A stretch of DNA of 64,000 nucleotides from Ornatilinea sp. (GTDB lineage: Bacteria > Chloroflexota > Anaerolineae > Anaerolineales > Anaerolineaceae). The translations under genes and the position numbers were made by a program. The stretch is taken from contig JAHDQE010000024.1 of NCBI GenBank assembly GCA_018433975.1, positions 1-64,000 on the forward strand, given 5' to 3'. Positions within the stretch are counted from its first letter, which is position 1. The number at the start of each line of letters is the position of its first letter. The notes under the pieces are model-generated. The model was not told the DNA's origin. It saw only the letters and a list, made by a program, of their open reading frames with translations, and ran no database searches. Below, one piece after another: positions 33,304-42,046 of this stretch.

Positions 33304-33342
33304 GTTCTTTCCTTAGAATTAAAATGTCTTTTTGGGGGTGGA

Positions 33343-35493
33343 TTAGTTTTCAGTTTCTTGAATCTCCGGTCGCCATGCGGGACCAAAGTCAAAATCGGGA
33401 TCGGTTGTCAACCGGGTTTGATTCTCTCCATTGATATCCATCAGGTAAATGTCGTGGTTTCTTCCATCGGGCCAGCTTTCATAAGCTAACCATTTCCCGT
33501 CTGGGGAGATCGTAACTTCTGCAATAGGATCTAAGTCCGATATTCCTAACTCGGGAATTCGGGTTTCTTCACTTCCTCGTTCTTCGTATTTTAATTCAAG
33601 CAGCCAGGGAAGGAACTGTGCTTCTTTGCTGCGGCTGAATAACAACCCGTCCCCGTTGGGAGTCCAGAGAGGCCAAAAATCATTGACATTCCCGCTGGTA
33701 CTGAATTGGAATTGATTCAGGCCCTTTTCGGACATGATCCAGATGTGATAGAAACCCATCTGGCGCACAAAAGCCAGTTGTTTTGCTCCGGGGCGCCATA
33801 CTGGTTGTATGTCAGAGTATCTGGTGTTGGAAACCTCGTTTAAGGACCCGTCTTCAAAATTGAAGACAAAAATATGAGCAGTGCCTGTTCTCAGGGAAGT
33901 GAATGCGATGCTTTTGCCGTCCGGGCTCCAGTTTGGATCAAAGTCACCAACTTCAGAAAAAGAAAGCGGTTCAAGTTCGGGATCATTTATATCGAGAAGA
34001 TATATTTTTGCGTCATCGTAATAGGGATTTCGTTTTTCGCTACATGGAGAAATAACAGCAAGCATTGTGCCATTCGGTGCCCAATCCGGTTGGCAAACTC
34101 CTTCAGGAATGCTGGTGAGTTGAGTTTGTTTCGTTCCGTCAGCTTCCATCAACCAGATTTGCATGCTCCCCGTTCGGTCCGATACAAATGCAATTTCGCC
34201 AAACTCTTCGCCTTCGGGTAAAGAGGAGGGAATAACGGACGCCAGAGTAGTTTTCGATGGAGTTGGCGATGCCATAATCAAGCTTTCTGTAGGGGTTGCT
34301 AAAGGATTGCTGACTACGGTTTGCGTTGGCTCAAGAGAATCCGTAGTGGGGGTGGAATCCAATATTACTCCCGGGTTTAAGCTTTCTGTTGGAGAATTTC
34401 TCGTGGAGATTATGGTTGAAAGTGGATCATAAAGTTCTGGCTTTATAAAATAAGCTCCGACGAGAACAGTGATCAAAAGGAAAATAAATGAAACCGGGAC
34501 TCTTCGCTTTGAATTGCGTTTTGGCCGCGATTTTTTTCGATTGTTATTGCTTATGGGTTCTAATTTAAATTTTGGCTTTGAGACCGACCCCTTGTAAGCT
34601 GAATCTTTGGTGTTGGGGGAATTATCCGGAGAATCGTCGGGCGGGGGTGTGACGGTAAAGCGGGGACGGGAAAAGCTCTCCAGGTTTTCAATTTGCTGGA
34701 GCAGCGCCTCTTTGAACTCTTCTGCCGATTGGTATCGATCATCCGGCTCAATTTCCAGTGATTTTTCAATGACGGCGGCCAGCTTTCGATTAATTTTAGG
34801 CTGAAGTGTTCTTAGATCCGTGAGATCAATTTTTCCGGTAGCACGAGAAAGGCTATCTTCAGGAATTACACCGGTGATTGCTGCATACAGTGTTGCACCT
34901 AAAGAATAAATATCCGATCTGGCATCCGTTCTTGCGGTTCCATATTGTTCAGGAGGAGAATACCCCGGTGTCATTGCTCGGGCTCCGGTGGTCGTGTTTT
35001 GATTTCCTTCCATGATCTTGGCTAACCCAAAATCAACCAGGACGGCATCTCCTTCGTGTGTGATCTTGATGTTTCCCGGTTTGACATCACGATGGACAAC
35101 AGAAGGCTCACGTATATGGAGATAGGTTAAGGCATCACAAATTGCAGCGCCGATAATAATGGCTTCTTTTTCGGGGATGCAGCCCAGTCGTTCAATCCGT
35201 TTTCTGAGATCTTCTCCCTCAATGTAATTCATCACGAGATACTGCCCCTGTCCAGTAATTGAGAAATAATCTGTGACATGGGGTAAATTAGGATGACGAA
35301 GGCTTGCTAAAATGTTGGCTTCGCGTCTAAATTGTCTGGCGTATTCATCAGAGAGAAATAAATTTTCTTTAACAGCTACCGGGATGCCTAAATTATCATC
35401 TTGGGCTTTATAAACAGCGCCCATCCCACCTTGTCCGAGGATTGAGATGATTGTGTAGCGGTTATTAAGCATTGAACCCGGTTTTAGTGTCAT
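33343..35493 (-). CDS. Membrane Ser/Thr protein kinase with extracellular TolB-like propeller, copy 2
   Basis: 716 residues, same architecture as copy 1 and clearly a tandem duplicate: glycine loop LGQGGMGAVYKA, Lys42 in VAVKEN, HRDVKPGNIKI, VDFGLAK, and SPPEQYG. A basic linker (KKSRPKRNSKRR, near 320), a membrane helix at about 335-352, and a Thr/Ser/Pro stalk follow, then propeller repeats (WSPDGKSIAFTSLRTG). All catalytic residues are present, so it should be active. The ATG at 35493 has only a weak SD. The 39-base gap suggests cotranscription with copy 1. Confidence 0.93.
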   Translation of the reverse strand: MTLKPGSMLNNRYTIISILGQGGMGAVYKAQDDNLGIPVAVKENLFLSDEYARQFRREANILASLRHPNLPHVTDYFSITGQGQYLVMNYIEGEDLRKRIERLGCIPEKEAIIIGAAICDALTYLHIREPSVVHRDVKPGNIKITHEGDAVLVDFGLAKIMEGNQNTTTGARAMTPGYSPPEQYGTARTDARSDIYSLGATLYAAITGVIPEDSLSRATGKIDLTDLRTLQPKINRKLAAVIEKSLEIEPDDRYQSAEEFKEALLQQIENLESFSRPRFTVTPPPDDSPDNSPNTKDSAYKGSVSKPKFKLEPISNNNRKKSRPKRNSKRRVPVSFIFLLITVLVGAYFIKPELYDPLSTIISTRNSPTESLNPGVILDSTPTTDSLEPTQTVVSNPLATPTESLIMASPTPSKTTLASVIPSSLPEGEEFGEIAFVSDRTGSMQIWLMEADGTKQTQLTSIPEGVCQPDWAPNGTMLAVISPCSEKRNPYYDDAKIYLLDINDPELEPLSFSEVGDFDPNWSPDGKSIAFTSLRTGTAHIFVFNFEDGSLNEVSNTRYSDIQPVWRPGAKQLAFVRQMGFYHIWIMSEKGLNQFQFSTSGNVNDFWPLWTPNGDGLLFSRSKEAQFLPWLLELKYEERGSEETRIPELGISDLDPIAEVTISPDGKWLAYESWPDGRNHDIYLMDINGENQTRLTTDPDFDFGPAWRPEIQETEN

Positions 35494-35633
35494 TTATCCA
35501 GCCTATTTTAAATTCTTAAAGATTTTACCTTGCTTACAGGGATTGTGCAACGAATTTCCTTGATTGATTGGCGATTGTAAGCCAACGTTAAAGATTAAAG
35601 TATTTTGAAAAATCAAATTTTGTATCCGGCGCA

Positions 35634-35642
35634 TGCTATAAT
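35634..35642 (+). promoter_or_regulatory. Extended -10 promoter of the stalked membrane protein
   Basis: TGCTATAAT at 35634-35642, a full extended -10, with no good -35. It lies 47 bases before the ATG at 35690, in the gap divergent from the kinases. Confidence 0.55.
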
Positions 35643-35689
35643 TGGCTTTTGTTAGAGGAAATCATTTTTGCAAATTCTTTGAATAAAAA

Positions 35690-36706
35690 ATGAACTTAAA
35701 GAACTTAGACATACATACAGCGGTACAAACGGCATTCTTTCTTGCTATTTTGGGCCTGGTGCTTTCCTTTTGGATTGGCATCCGCTCTATTCAGTCGGGC
35801 AGGAAATTACTTTATTACCGAAAAAGACGGGAGAGGATTGTTAAAGGGTGGCGTTTGTTACTGCTGGGGATTATTCTGGGGGGGAGTGCGTTTTTCCTGA
35901 ACCAATATGCTGAGCCCACAGTCTATCTTTTTATGGAGCCGTCTCCGACCATCACTCAAACACCAACGATTACGCTTACTCCAACCATCACACTGACCCC
36001 AACAATCACATTAACTCCTACTATTACAGAAACTCCTTCCGTGACGGCTACTCCCCAACTGCCGGTAGCTGTACAAACGCAAATTACCAGTGTGGTGACG
36101 CCTAACCCCGATTCTGTTTTTAGCCCTCTTCAATTCTCTCAAGAGCTGGATGAGGATAATTTCCCTGTGGATTCTGCCACCGAGTTTGCAAATCCGGTTG
36201 GACGTCTTTTAGGTTTCTTCAGTTATGACGGTATGCTGGAAGGTGTTCAATGGAGTGCTCTTTGGTACCGTCTTGAAGACGACTATTTGATTTGTTTGGA
36301 AACGGCGCCGTGGGACGGCAGTACAGGTGGGTATGGATATTCGGCCTGTGAGCCCTCGTCGGACGAGTGGCTGCCGGGCGAGTATGAAGTGCAGATATTT
36401 GTAGGAATGGAATGGAAATCTTCAGGCCGGTTTACCGTTACCGGAGAGGCACCTAAGCCTACTCTAACCAATACGCCTACTAAGACTTTGACACCGACAT
36501 CGACGATCACCCCTACGCCCACCTCGACTTTTACGCCTGCTCCCACCTCGACCCGGACAGCAGTGCCAACCTCGACAAACACGTTAACGCCAACGAGAAC
36601 GAATACGCCGACGATAACAAATACTCCGATCCCAACGTCCACGCGCAGACCGACTCTAACACCTCGACCAACCGATACAAAATGGCCTTCGCCTACGCCG
36701 CAATAG
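35690..36706 (+). CDS. Membrane protein with two Thr/Pro repeat tracts, unknown function
   Basis: 338 residues. Two membrane segments (about 13-32 and 55-75) flank a short basic loop (YYRKRRER). Then comes a stalk made of PTITLT repeats, a globular domain (about 140-250) with two Cys (LICLETAP and SACEPSSDE) and many aromatic residues, and a second Thr/Pro-rich tail of about 85 residues to the C-terminus (PTPTS-like units, ending PSPTPQ). The globular part is unfamiliar. Divergent from the kinase pair; since kinases of this type phosphorylate membrane or cell-wall proteins, a functional link is possible but unproven. Confidence 0.75.
   Translation: MNLKNLDIHTAVQTAFFLAILGLVLSFWIGIRSIQSGRKLLYYRKRRERIVKGWRLLLLGIILGGSAFFLNQYAEPTVYLFMEPSPTITQTPTITLTPTITLTPTITLTPTITETPSVTATPQLPVAVQTQITSVVTPNPDSVFSPLQFSQELDEDNFPVDSATEFANPVGRLLGFFSYDGMLEGVQWSALWYRLEDDYLICLETAPWDGSTGGYGYSACEPSSDEWLPGEYEVQIFVGMEWKSSGRFTVTGEAPKPTLTNTPTKTLTPTSTITPTPTSTFTPAPTSTRTAVPTSTNTLTPTRTNTPTITNTPIPTSTRRPTLTPRPTDTKWPSPTPQ
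35945..36034 (+). repeat. 18-bp coding tandem repeat (PTITxT)
   Basis: Five in-frame copies of an 18-bp unit encoding P-T-I-T-(Q/L/E)-T. Unit boundaries: 35945, 35963, 35981, 35999, 36017. The codons vary between copies, so the array is not recently expanded. Confidence 0.8.
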
Positions 36707-36729
36707 TTATAGAGTTGTGACGTTAAGAA

Positions 36730-37680
36730 TCAAACGGATTGTAGTTGAGGTTTGGGGGCCAACTCTGATGCAATTTGTGCTGCGATACTGGCGTTGTTAA
36801 TCAGGAGAGACAAATTCGATTCGAGACTGGCTCCGTTTGAGAGTTCTTTTACCCTTTGGAGCAGGAAAGGCGTGACTTTTGCGCCTGAAATCTTCAATTC
36901 CCGTGCTTCTGATAATGCGTTTTCAATTACAGATTCGATTTGAGCATGAGGCACGGCAGTTGAGGCGGGTGGAGGAACAACTACCAGGATTGCGCTGTTC
37001 AGGCCAATACCCCAATGTGCTTTTGCAATTTCAACGACTTCTGCAGGTGTTTCCACGCTGGCGTCGACATTTAAGCCGCTTTCGCGGGAAAAGAAAGCCG
37101 GAAACTCGGTGGTTTGATACCCTATGATTGGAACGCCGGCGGTTTCAAGGTATTCCAGAGTTGCCGGAAGGTCCAGAATGGATTTAGCTCCTGAACAAAC
37201 CACGATCAAGGGGCTCTGGCTTAATTCCGGTAAATCTGCCGAGATGTCAAAATGAGAATTGCGGTGTACTCCCCCGATTCCCCCGGTAGCAAATACTTTT
37301 ATTCCTGCTGCTTTTGCCGCAATTAGGGTCCCGGCAACGGTGGTGCCCCCATTGATTTTTTGAGATAACGCAATGGCAAAATCCCGACGACTGATCTTTC
37401 TGGTATTTTGCGACAAATTTGCCAGACTTTTTAATTCGGGGTCGGATAGACCAATATGGATTTTCCCGTCCAGAAGTCCTATGATGGCCGGTGTGGCACC
37501 GTAAGACTTTACTGCTTTTTCAAGATCTTTGGCAAGCTGATAATTTTGAGGTTGGGGTAATCCATGGGTGACAACAGCAGTCTCGAGCGCAACCACAGGT
37601 GCATTTCGTGATAATGCTTTTGAAACTTCGGGCGAAAAGCTGAGATATTTTTTGAGGTTAAGAGTTATAGGCTTTGTCAT
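36730..37680 (-). CDS. psuG: Pseudouridine-5'-phosphate glycosidase
   Basis: 316 residues. Splits pseudouridine 5'-phosphate into uracil and ribose 5-phosphate by cleaving the C-C glycosidic bond. Family landmarks: VALETAVVTHGLPQPQN (about 29-46), LDGKIHIGL, TVAGTLIAAKAAGI, ATGGIGGVHRN (about 134-144), DLPELSQSPLIVVCSGAKSI, and YQTTEFPAFFSR. A conserved Glu (E33) and Lys (K in DGKIHIG) are as expected. The gene overlaps psuK by 4 bases (ATGA), so kinase and glycosidase are coupled. Confidence 0.95.
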   Translation of the reverse strand: MTKPITLNLKKYLSFSPEVSKALSRNAPVVALETAVVTHGLPQPQNYQLAKDLEKAVKSYGATPAIIGLLDGKIHIGLSDPELKSLANLSQNTRKISRRDFAIALSQKINGGTTVAGTLIAAKAAGIKVFATGGIGGVHRNSHFDISADLPELSQSPLIVVCSGAKSILDLPATLEYLETAGVPIIGYQTTEFPAFFSRESGLNVDASVETPAEVVEIAKAHWGIGLNSAILVVVPPPASTAVPHAQIESVIENALSEARELKISGAKVTPFLLQRVKELSNGASLESNLSLLINNASIAAQIASELAPKPQLQSV

Positions 37681-38633
37681 ATTGATAACTGATCATAAAG
37701 GTTTTCGAGGGATAGATCGGGAATTACAGAGCCCCTGTATCTTAAAGTTAAGGAAGCGGCAGAAACGCCAAGGCGAACTGCTTCATCAATTGGAATCTCA
37801 TTTACCAGGCCAAAAAGAAGTGCAGCGGTTAATGCATCGCCGGCCCCTGTAGGATCAACAATTTTAGTTTTTATGGCCGGCACATGGCCGCTCGTTTCGG
37901 ATGTTGCATAACAAACCCCAAATTCCGCGATGGATATCACAGCGGCTTTTACTCCACGGGCGATCAGTAATCGGGCGGCATTTAACGCCCCCAGATGATC
38001 ATTGTTGGCGAACGTTGTGTTGGTTAAAGTGGCTGCTTCGGCAGCATTTGCAGTCAACAGCGTGATTCTATCCAGATAGGGAGTTAGACGACCGGCGAGC
38101 TTATTGGATGTGGCATCAGCACAAACAGGGGCCTTGGCTAAACGTGCCTGGTAAAATATAGTTTTTAATGTAGGGGATGGAATATTTGAATCGATAAAGA
38201 CAAAGTCTGATTGCTTGAAAAGCTGTGCGTTTTGCCGGATGTAGTTGGGTTTTAACGCAGAAATAGCCCGCATATCATCCAATGCAAACTGAAGTTCTCC
38301 TTTGTTTGTTAATACTGCCAGATAGGAAGAGGTGTTAAACTCAGCGCTTCGTAAGCAAGCATCAATGTTTACTCCCTGTGCTTCCGTATAGTCTAACAGA
38401 TGCTTTCCAAACTCTCCCTGGCCCACCACGGTGATCAGGCTTACAGGCAGGCCGAGCTTGGCAAGATTTTCAGCAACGTTGCGGGCTACACCCCCAAAAG
38501 AGGGCCGCACACGAGCGGGTGTAGAGGTTCCCGGTTCGGGGAGGGTGTTTGAACGTCCGACAATATCCAGCCCCGAAGCGCCGATTACCAGGACATGATT
38601 TTCTGAAGTCTTGAAGTCATCTTGGAAAAACAT
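37677..38633 (-). CDS. psuK: PfkB-family kinase, probably pseudouridine kinase
   Basis: 318 residues. PfkB fold: LVIGASGLDIVGR at the start, SFGGVARNVAENLAKLG (substrate loop, signature 1), and IVDPTGAGDALTAALLFG (signature 2, with the catalytic Asp in GAGD, about 268). Assigned as pseudouridine kinase because its end overlaps psuG. It would phosphorylate pseudouridine released by RNA turnover. ATG at 38633 with GGA upstream. Sequence alone could fit other nucleoside or sugar kinases. Confidence 0.88.
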   Translation of the reverse strand: MFFQDDFKTSENHVLVIGASGLDIVGRSNTLPEPGTSTPARVRPSFGGVARNVAENLAKLGLPVSLITVVGQGEFGKHLLDYTEAQGVNIDACLRSAEFNTSSYLAVLTNKGELQFALDDMRAISALKPNYIRQNAQLFKQSDFVFIDSNIPSPTLKTIFYQARLAKAPVCADATSNKLAGRLTPYLDRITLLTANAAEAATLTNTTFANNDHLGALNAARLLIARGVKAAVISIAEFGVCYATSETSGHVPAIKTKIVDPTGAGDALTAALLFGLVNEIPIDEAVRLGVSAASLTLRYRGSVIPDLSLENLYDQLSI

Positions 38634-38843
38634 AGAAAAGGTCCAATTTTTGGTGGCTATTAAAAAGATATGCTGAACTTCAATGGCATTTATACCATAA
38701 AAGCCGGGTCCGGATGAATAAAACTAAGAGGTGGCAAAGCATTTCCATGAATCAATCAGGTGGGAGTAGTTTCCGTTTGTGGGTAGTGAAGTTTCTTAAT
38801 TTGAAGTATAAATAACAATCATTCTGAATAGAGGTTTTTTTAA

Positions 38844-39521
38844 TTGAACAAAAAAATTTCCGTTGATTTTCATTGTCATACCGTTTACTCGCCGGACAGC
38901 CTCAACGATATTGAACATTTGATCAAGGCAAGTAAAGCGCGCGGCATAGAACGGCTGGTGATTACCGATCATAATACAATACGGGGGGCGCTTCTGGCTC
39001 AACAGGCTGCGCCAGAATATGTTATTGTGGGAGAGGAAATTGAAACCAGTGATGGCGGAGAAATTCTGGCCGCTTTTGTGAAAGAAGAAGTTCCGGGCCG
39101 ACTTTCTTATAAAGAAGCGATGAATCGCCTGAAAGAACAGGGGACTTTTATCAGCCTGTCTCATCCTTTTGATTATCAAAGAAAAGGCTGGCAGCCGGAA
39201 GTGCTGCAAGATCTGGCCGATGTCGTGGATGCAATTGAGATCTTTAATTCCCGTGCAATGCATCCCAGGATCAATCAACAAGCTGAATTATTCGCGGAGC
39301 GTTTTAACTTAGCTGGCACAGCAGGGTCTGACGCACATACTCTCCGGGAAGCAGGGCGAGCGAGATTGATTCTTCCTGAATTCAGCAATGCTAATGAATT
39401 ACGAAATATTGTTAAAGAAGGGATTGTGACCGGCGTTTTATCTTCTCCCTGGATTCGCTTCTCTTCAAGATGGGCTGTCTGGTATAAGCACATCGTTCGA
39501 AAAAAATTGGGCGTTTTTTAA
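38844..39521 (+). CDS. PHP-domain metal-dependent phosphoesterase
   Basis: 225 residues, a stand-alone PHP domain. Metal-binding motifs: DFHCHTVYSPD (His9-x-His11), TDHNTIRG (Asp-His), a Glu in EEIE, SLSHPFDY, and the final GTAGSDAHT (Asp-x-His). It should hydrolyse a phosphoester; members act on nucleotides such as pAp or on small phosphates. Substrate unknown. Start is a TTG at 38844 with GAGG upstream; no ATG fits. It precedes tRNA-Leu. Confidence 0.87.
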   Translation: MNKKISVDFHCHTVYSPDSLNDIEHLIKASKARGIERLVITDHNTIRGALLAQQAAPEYVIVGEEIETSDGGEILAAFVKEEVPGRLSYKEAMNRLKEQGTFISLSHPFDYQRKGWQPEVLQDLADVVDAIEIFNSRAMHPRINQQAELFAERFNLAGTAGSDAHTLREAGRARLILPEFSNANELRNIVKEGIVTGVLSSPWIRFSSRWAVWYKHIVRKKLGVF

Positions 39522-39540
39522 ATAAAAATTTGAGGCAACC

Positions 39541-39568
39541 TTGACGATATAGGAACTTAAGATACAAT
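39541..39568 (+). promoter_or_regulatory. Promoter of tRNA-Leu
   Basis: -35 TTGACG (39541-39546), 16-base spacer, -10 TACAAT (39563-39568), 13 bases before the tRNA. Confidence 0.7.
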
Positions 39569-39581
39569 AAATGCAGAAAGG

Positions 39582-39665
39582 GGGGCGGTGGCGGAATTGG
39601 CAGACGCAGCGGACTTAAAATCCGCCGAGGGTGACCTCTTGTGGGTTCAAGTCCCACCCGCCCTA
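39582..39665 (+). tRNA. tRNA-Leu (anticodon TAA)
   Basis: 84 nucleotides. Acceptor GGGGCGG pairs with CCGCCCT (one G-U at the end), discriminator A. D arm TGGCGGAATTGGCAGACGC is the Leu type. Anticodon stem GCGGA/TCCGC encloses the loop CTTAAAA, anticodon TAA (UUA/UUG). Long variable arm and T arm GTGGGTTCAAGTCCCAC. CCA is not encoded. Confidence 0.95.
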
Positions 39666-39711
39666 CCTTAAATCGGTAGGATTAAATGAATAAGTTTTGT
39701 ACCGGATTTGG

Positions 39712-39748
39712 CCTGTTTGAAATCATTGGATTTCAACAGGTCTTTTTT
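39712..39748 (+). terminator. Terminator of tRNA-Leu
   Basis: Stem CCTGTTTGAAATC / GATTTCAACAGG (12 pairs with one bulged T) and loop ATTG, followed by TCTTTTTT. Confidence 0.85.
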
Positions 39749-39878
39749 GTTTAATGCTGTAGCGGCTAATCCTAGGAGGGAAAAAAAGATCTATTATTTT
39801 CTGAAATCCGTGATTAAAAGTTGAGAATTGTGCAATATAGTGTGCGTTTTTAAGTTATACTTTATATATGTCAGACAA

Positions 39879-39911
39879 TTCGCTCTTGCAAATAGAGCCG
39901 GCAAGAGCGAA
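39879..39911 (+). promoter_or_regulatory. Leader hairpin before fhs
   Basis: 11-bp perfect stem TTCGCTCTTGC / GCAAGAGCGAA with an 11-base loop, 55 bases before the preferred fhs start. A-rich sequence follows, so it is not a plus-strand terminator. It may be an operator or an RNA element acting on fhs; its nature is unknown. I see no match to the known tetrahydrofolate riboswitch. Confidence 0.45.
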
Positions 39912-39966
39912 AATATAAATGAAAGATTTGACCCTAAAGACAAATAAGAAAGGAGCTGTGAAAACA

Positions 39967-41880
39967 ATGGTTGTTGAAAGGCGAAAGTTTACGCCAACTC
40001 CATTAAAGCGGCGGACCCCTGTCCCTTCGGATATTGAGATTGCTCAGGAAGCCGAATTGAAACCGATCGCCCAGATCGCTGAGGAGTTAGGTCTTTTACC
40101 AGAAGAAATTGAACTTTATGGAAACTATAAGGCGAAAGTAAAACTTGAGGTTCTGAATCGTTTAAAAGATGTACCTAATGGAAAATATATTGATGTTACA
40201 GCGATTAACCCTACACCTCTGGGAGAAGGAAAAACGACCACTACAGTAGGTCTCAGTCAGGCTTTGGGAGCAGAGCTTGGCAAACGCGTGATTACCTGTA
40301 TTCGCCAACCAAGCCAGGGACCAACGTTCGGGATTAAGGGTGGTGCTGCTGGGGGCGGCTACAGTCAGGTAATCCCGATGGAGGATTTCAATCTTCATTT
40401 GACCGGAGATATTCATGCAATAACTGCGGCAAATAACCTGCTTGCCGCAGCCATTGATGTCCGCATGTTCCATGAATCCAACATGTCGGACGAACGACTT
40501 TTCGACCGGTTCTGCCCTGCGGACAAAAATGGAAAACGTCACTTTGCCCGCGAAATGAAATTCCGGTTAGAAAAATTGGGAATCCATAAGGACGACCCGG
40601 ATGACCTGACGCCAGAGGAACGGCGAAAGATGTTCCGCCTGGATATTGATCCGGATTCCATTACCTGGCGACGCGGTATTGATACCAGTGACCGCATGCT
40701 GCGCGGCATCACAATTGGGGAGGGTCCCAAGGAAAAAGGCCAAACCAGAAAAACGGGTTTTGATATTACGGTTGCATCGGAGGTTATGGCTATCCTTGCG
40801 CTGACCACAAGCCTGGCAGATATGAGAAAACGGTTTGGAGAAATTGTGATTGGGGTCAGCAAGAGTGGTGAACCCATCACAGCGGATGATCTGGGTGTGG
40901 CAGGTGCAATGACGGTTTTGATGCGGGATGCGATCAAACCGACCCTGATGCAAACATTGGAAGGGACACCTGTTTTTGTGCATGCAGGACCCTTTGCCAA
41001 TATTGCCCATGGAAATAGTTCTATTCTGGCCGATATGATCGGCTTAAAGCTTGCGGACTACGTTGTGACAGAATCCGGCTTTGGTGCGGATATGGGCATG
41101 GAGAAATTCTTTAATATCAAATGCCGCTATTCAAATCAGAAACCGGATGTGGTCGTGATGGTGGCAACGGTTCGTGCCTTAAAAATGCACGGCGGTGGAC
41201 CAACCGTGGTAGCCGGGCAGCAGCTTGATTCAGCTTATACCGACGAAAACCTGGACCTGCTTCGGGCCGGCTTGCCAAATCTGTTGCATCACATCAAAGT
41301 TGCCAGAAAATTTGGCGTTCCGGTTGTTGTGGCTGTGAATAAGTTCTTCACGGATACGGATGCGGAATTGGAACTGGTACGAAAAGCTGCAATTGAAGAA
41401 GGCGGCGCTTTTGATGCAGTAATTTGCAACCATTGGGAATTAGGCGGTGAAGGTGCTGTGGATCTGGCTAACGCTGTCGTGAAAGCTGCAGAACAACCTT
41501 CTGACTTTAAATTCCTTTATCCGCTGGATATGTCTATCAAAGACAAAATTGAAACGATTGCGAAAGAAGTTTATGGGGCCGATGGGGTAGATTACCTTCC
41601 AGAGGCAGAGGAAAAGATCCAGGAATATACCCGTCTTGGATTTGATAAACTTCCCATTTGTATGGCTAAAACGCATTTGAGTCTGAGCCACGATCCCGCT
41701 TTAAAGGGCGTACCAAAGGGATTCAGGGTGCCCATTCGGGATATTCGTGCCTCGGTTGGGGCGGGATTCTTATATCCGCTTCTTGGAACCATGAGTACAA
41801 TGCCCGGCTTGCCCACAAAACCCGGATTTTATGAAATTGATATTGATCTGGAAACCGGCGAAGTGGTCGGGTTGTCTTAA
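39967..41880 (+). CDS. fhs: Formate-tetrahydrofolate ligase
   Basis: 637 residues. Makes 10-formyl-THF from formate, THF and ATP. Seen: [25 protein letters not shown] P-loop (about 105-115), [22 protein letters not shown], the folate region, and [17 protein letters not shown]. The usual bacterial enzyme has about 555 residues; this one carries an N-terminal part ([17 protein letters not shown]) and an internal segment as in the synthetase domain of eukaryotic-type C1-THF synthases, so it belongs to that longer subtype. Start uncertain: the ATG at 39967 has AGGAG 11 bases upstream, the ATG at 39919 is possible, and a GTG lies between them. Confidence 0.93.
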   Translation: MVVERRKFTPTPLKRRTPVPSDIEIAQEAELKPIAQIAEELGLLPEEIELYGNYKAKVKLEVLNRLKDVPNGKYIDVTAINPTPLGEGKTTTTVGLSQALGAELGKRVITCIRQPSQGPTFGIKGGAAGGGYSQVIPMEDFNLHLTGDIHAITAANNLLAAAIDVRMFHESNMSDERLFDRFCPADKNGKRHFAREMKFRLEKLGIHKDDPDDLTPEERRKMFRLDIDPDSITWRRGIDTSDRMLRGITIGEGPKEKGQTRKTGFDITVASEVMAILALTTSLADMRKRFGEIVIGVSKSGEPITADDLGVAGAMTVLMRDAIKPTLMQTLEGTPVFVHAGPFANIAHGNSSILADMIGLKLADYVVTESGFGADMGMEKFFNIKCRYSNQKPDVVVMVATVRALKMHGGGPTVVAGQQLDSAYTDENLDLLRAGLPNLLHHIKVARKFGVPVVVAVNKFFTDTDAELELVRKAAIEEGGAFDAVICNHWELGGEGAVDLANAVVKAAEQPSDFKFLYPLDMSIKDKIETIAKEVYGADGVDYLPEAEEKIQEYTRLGFDKLPICMAKTHLSLSHDPALKGVPKGFRVPIRDIRASVGAGFLYPLLGTMSTMPGLPTKPGFYEIDIDLETGEVVGLS

Positions 41881-41897
41881 AAAATATATAAAAAGTG

Positions 41898-41940
41898 AAA
41901 TCACAGCTGCCTCCGATAAGGGGGCAGCTGTGATTTTAAA
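41898..41940 (+). terminator. Terminator of fhs
   Basis: 14-bp perfect stem AAATCACAGCTGCC / GGCAGCTGTGATTT with an 11-base loop and a short T tract. Confidence 0.75.
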
Positions 41941-42046
41941 TACGGAAGTATTTATTCCAGGAAATACGTGGATAAGGTAAAATTTCTTTTGTGTATGAAC
42001 AGCAATTCTTGCTGCTTAAAATAAGACACAATCAGGGCAGGTAATA

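Noticed and set aside
35945..36034. Tandem repeat considered as a CRISPR array
   Set aside because: The 18-bp unit has no spacers and is in frame within a Thr/Pro-rich protein.
41230..41816. Several minus-strand frames opposite fhs
   Set aside because: All are shadows of the conserved fhs coding sequence.
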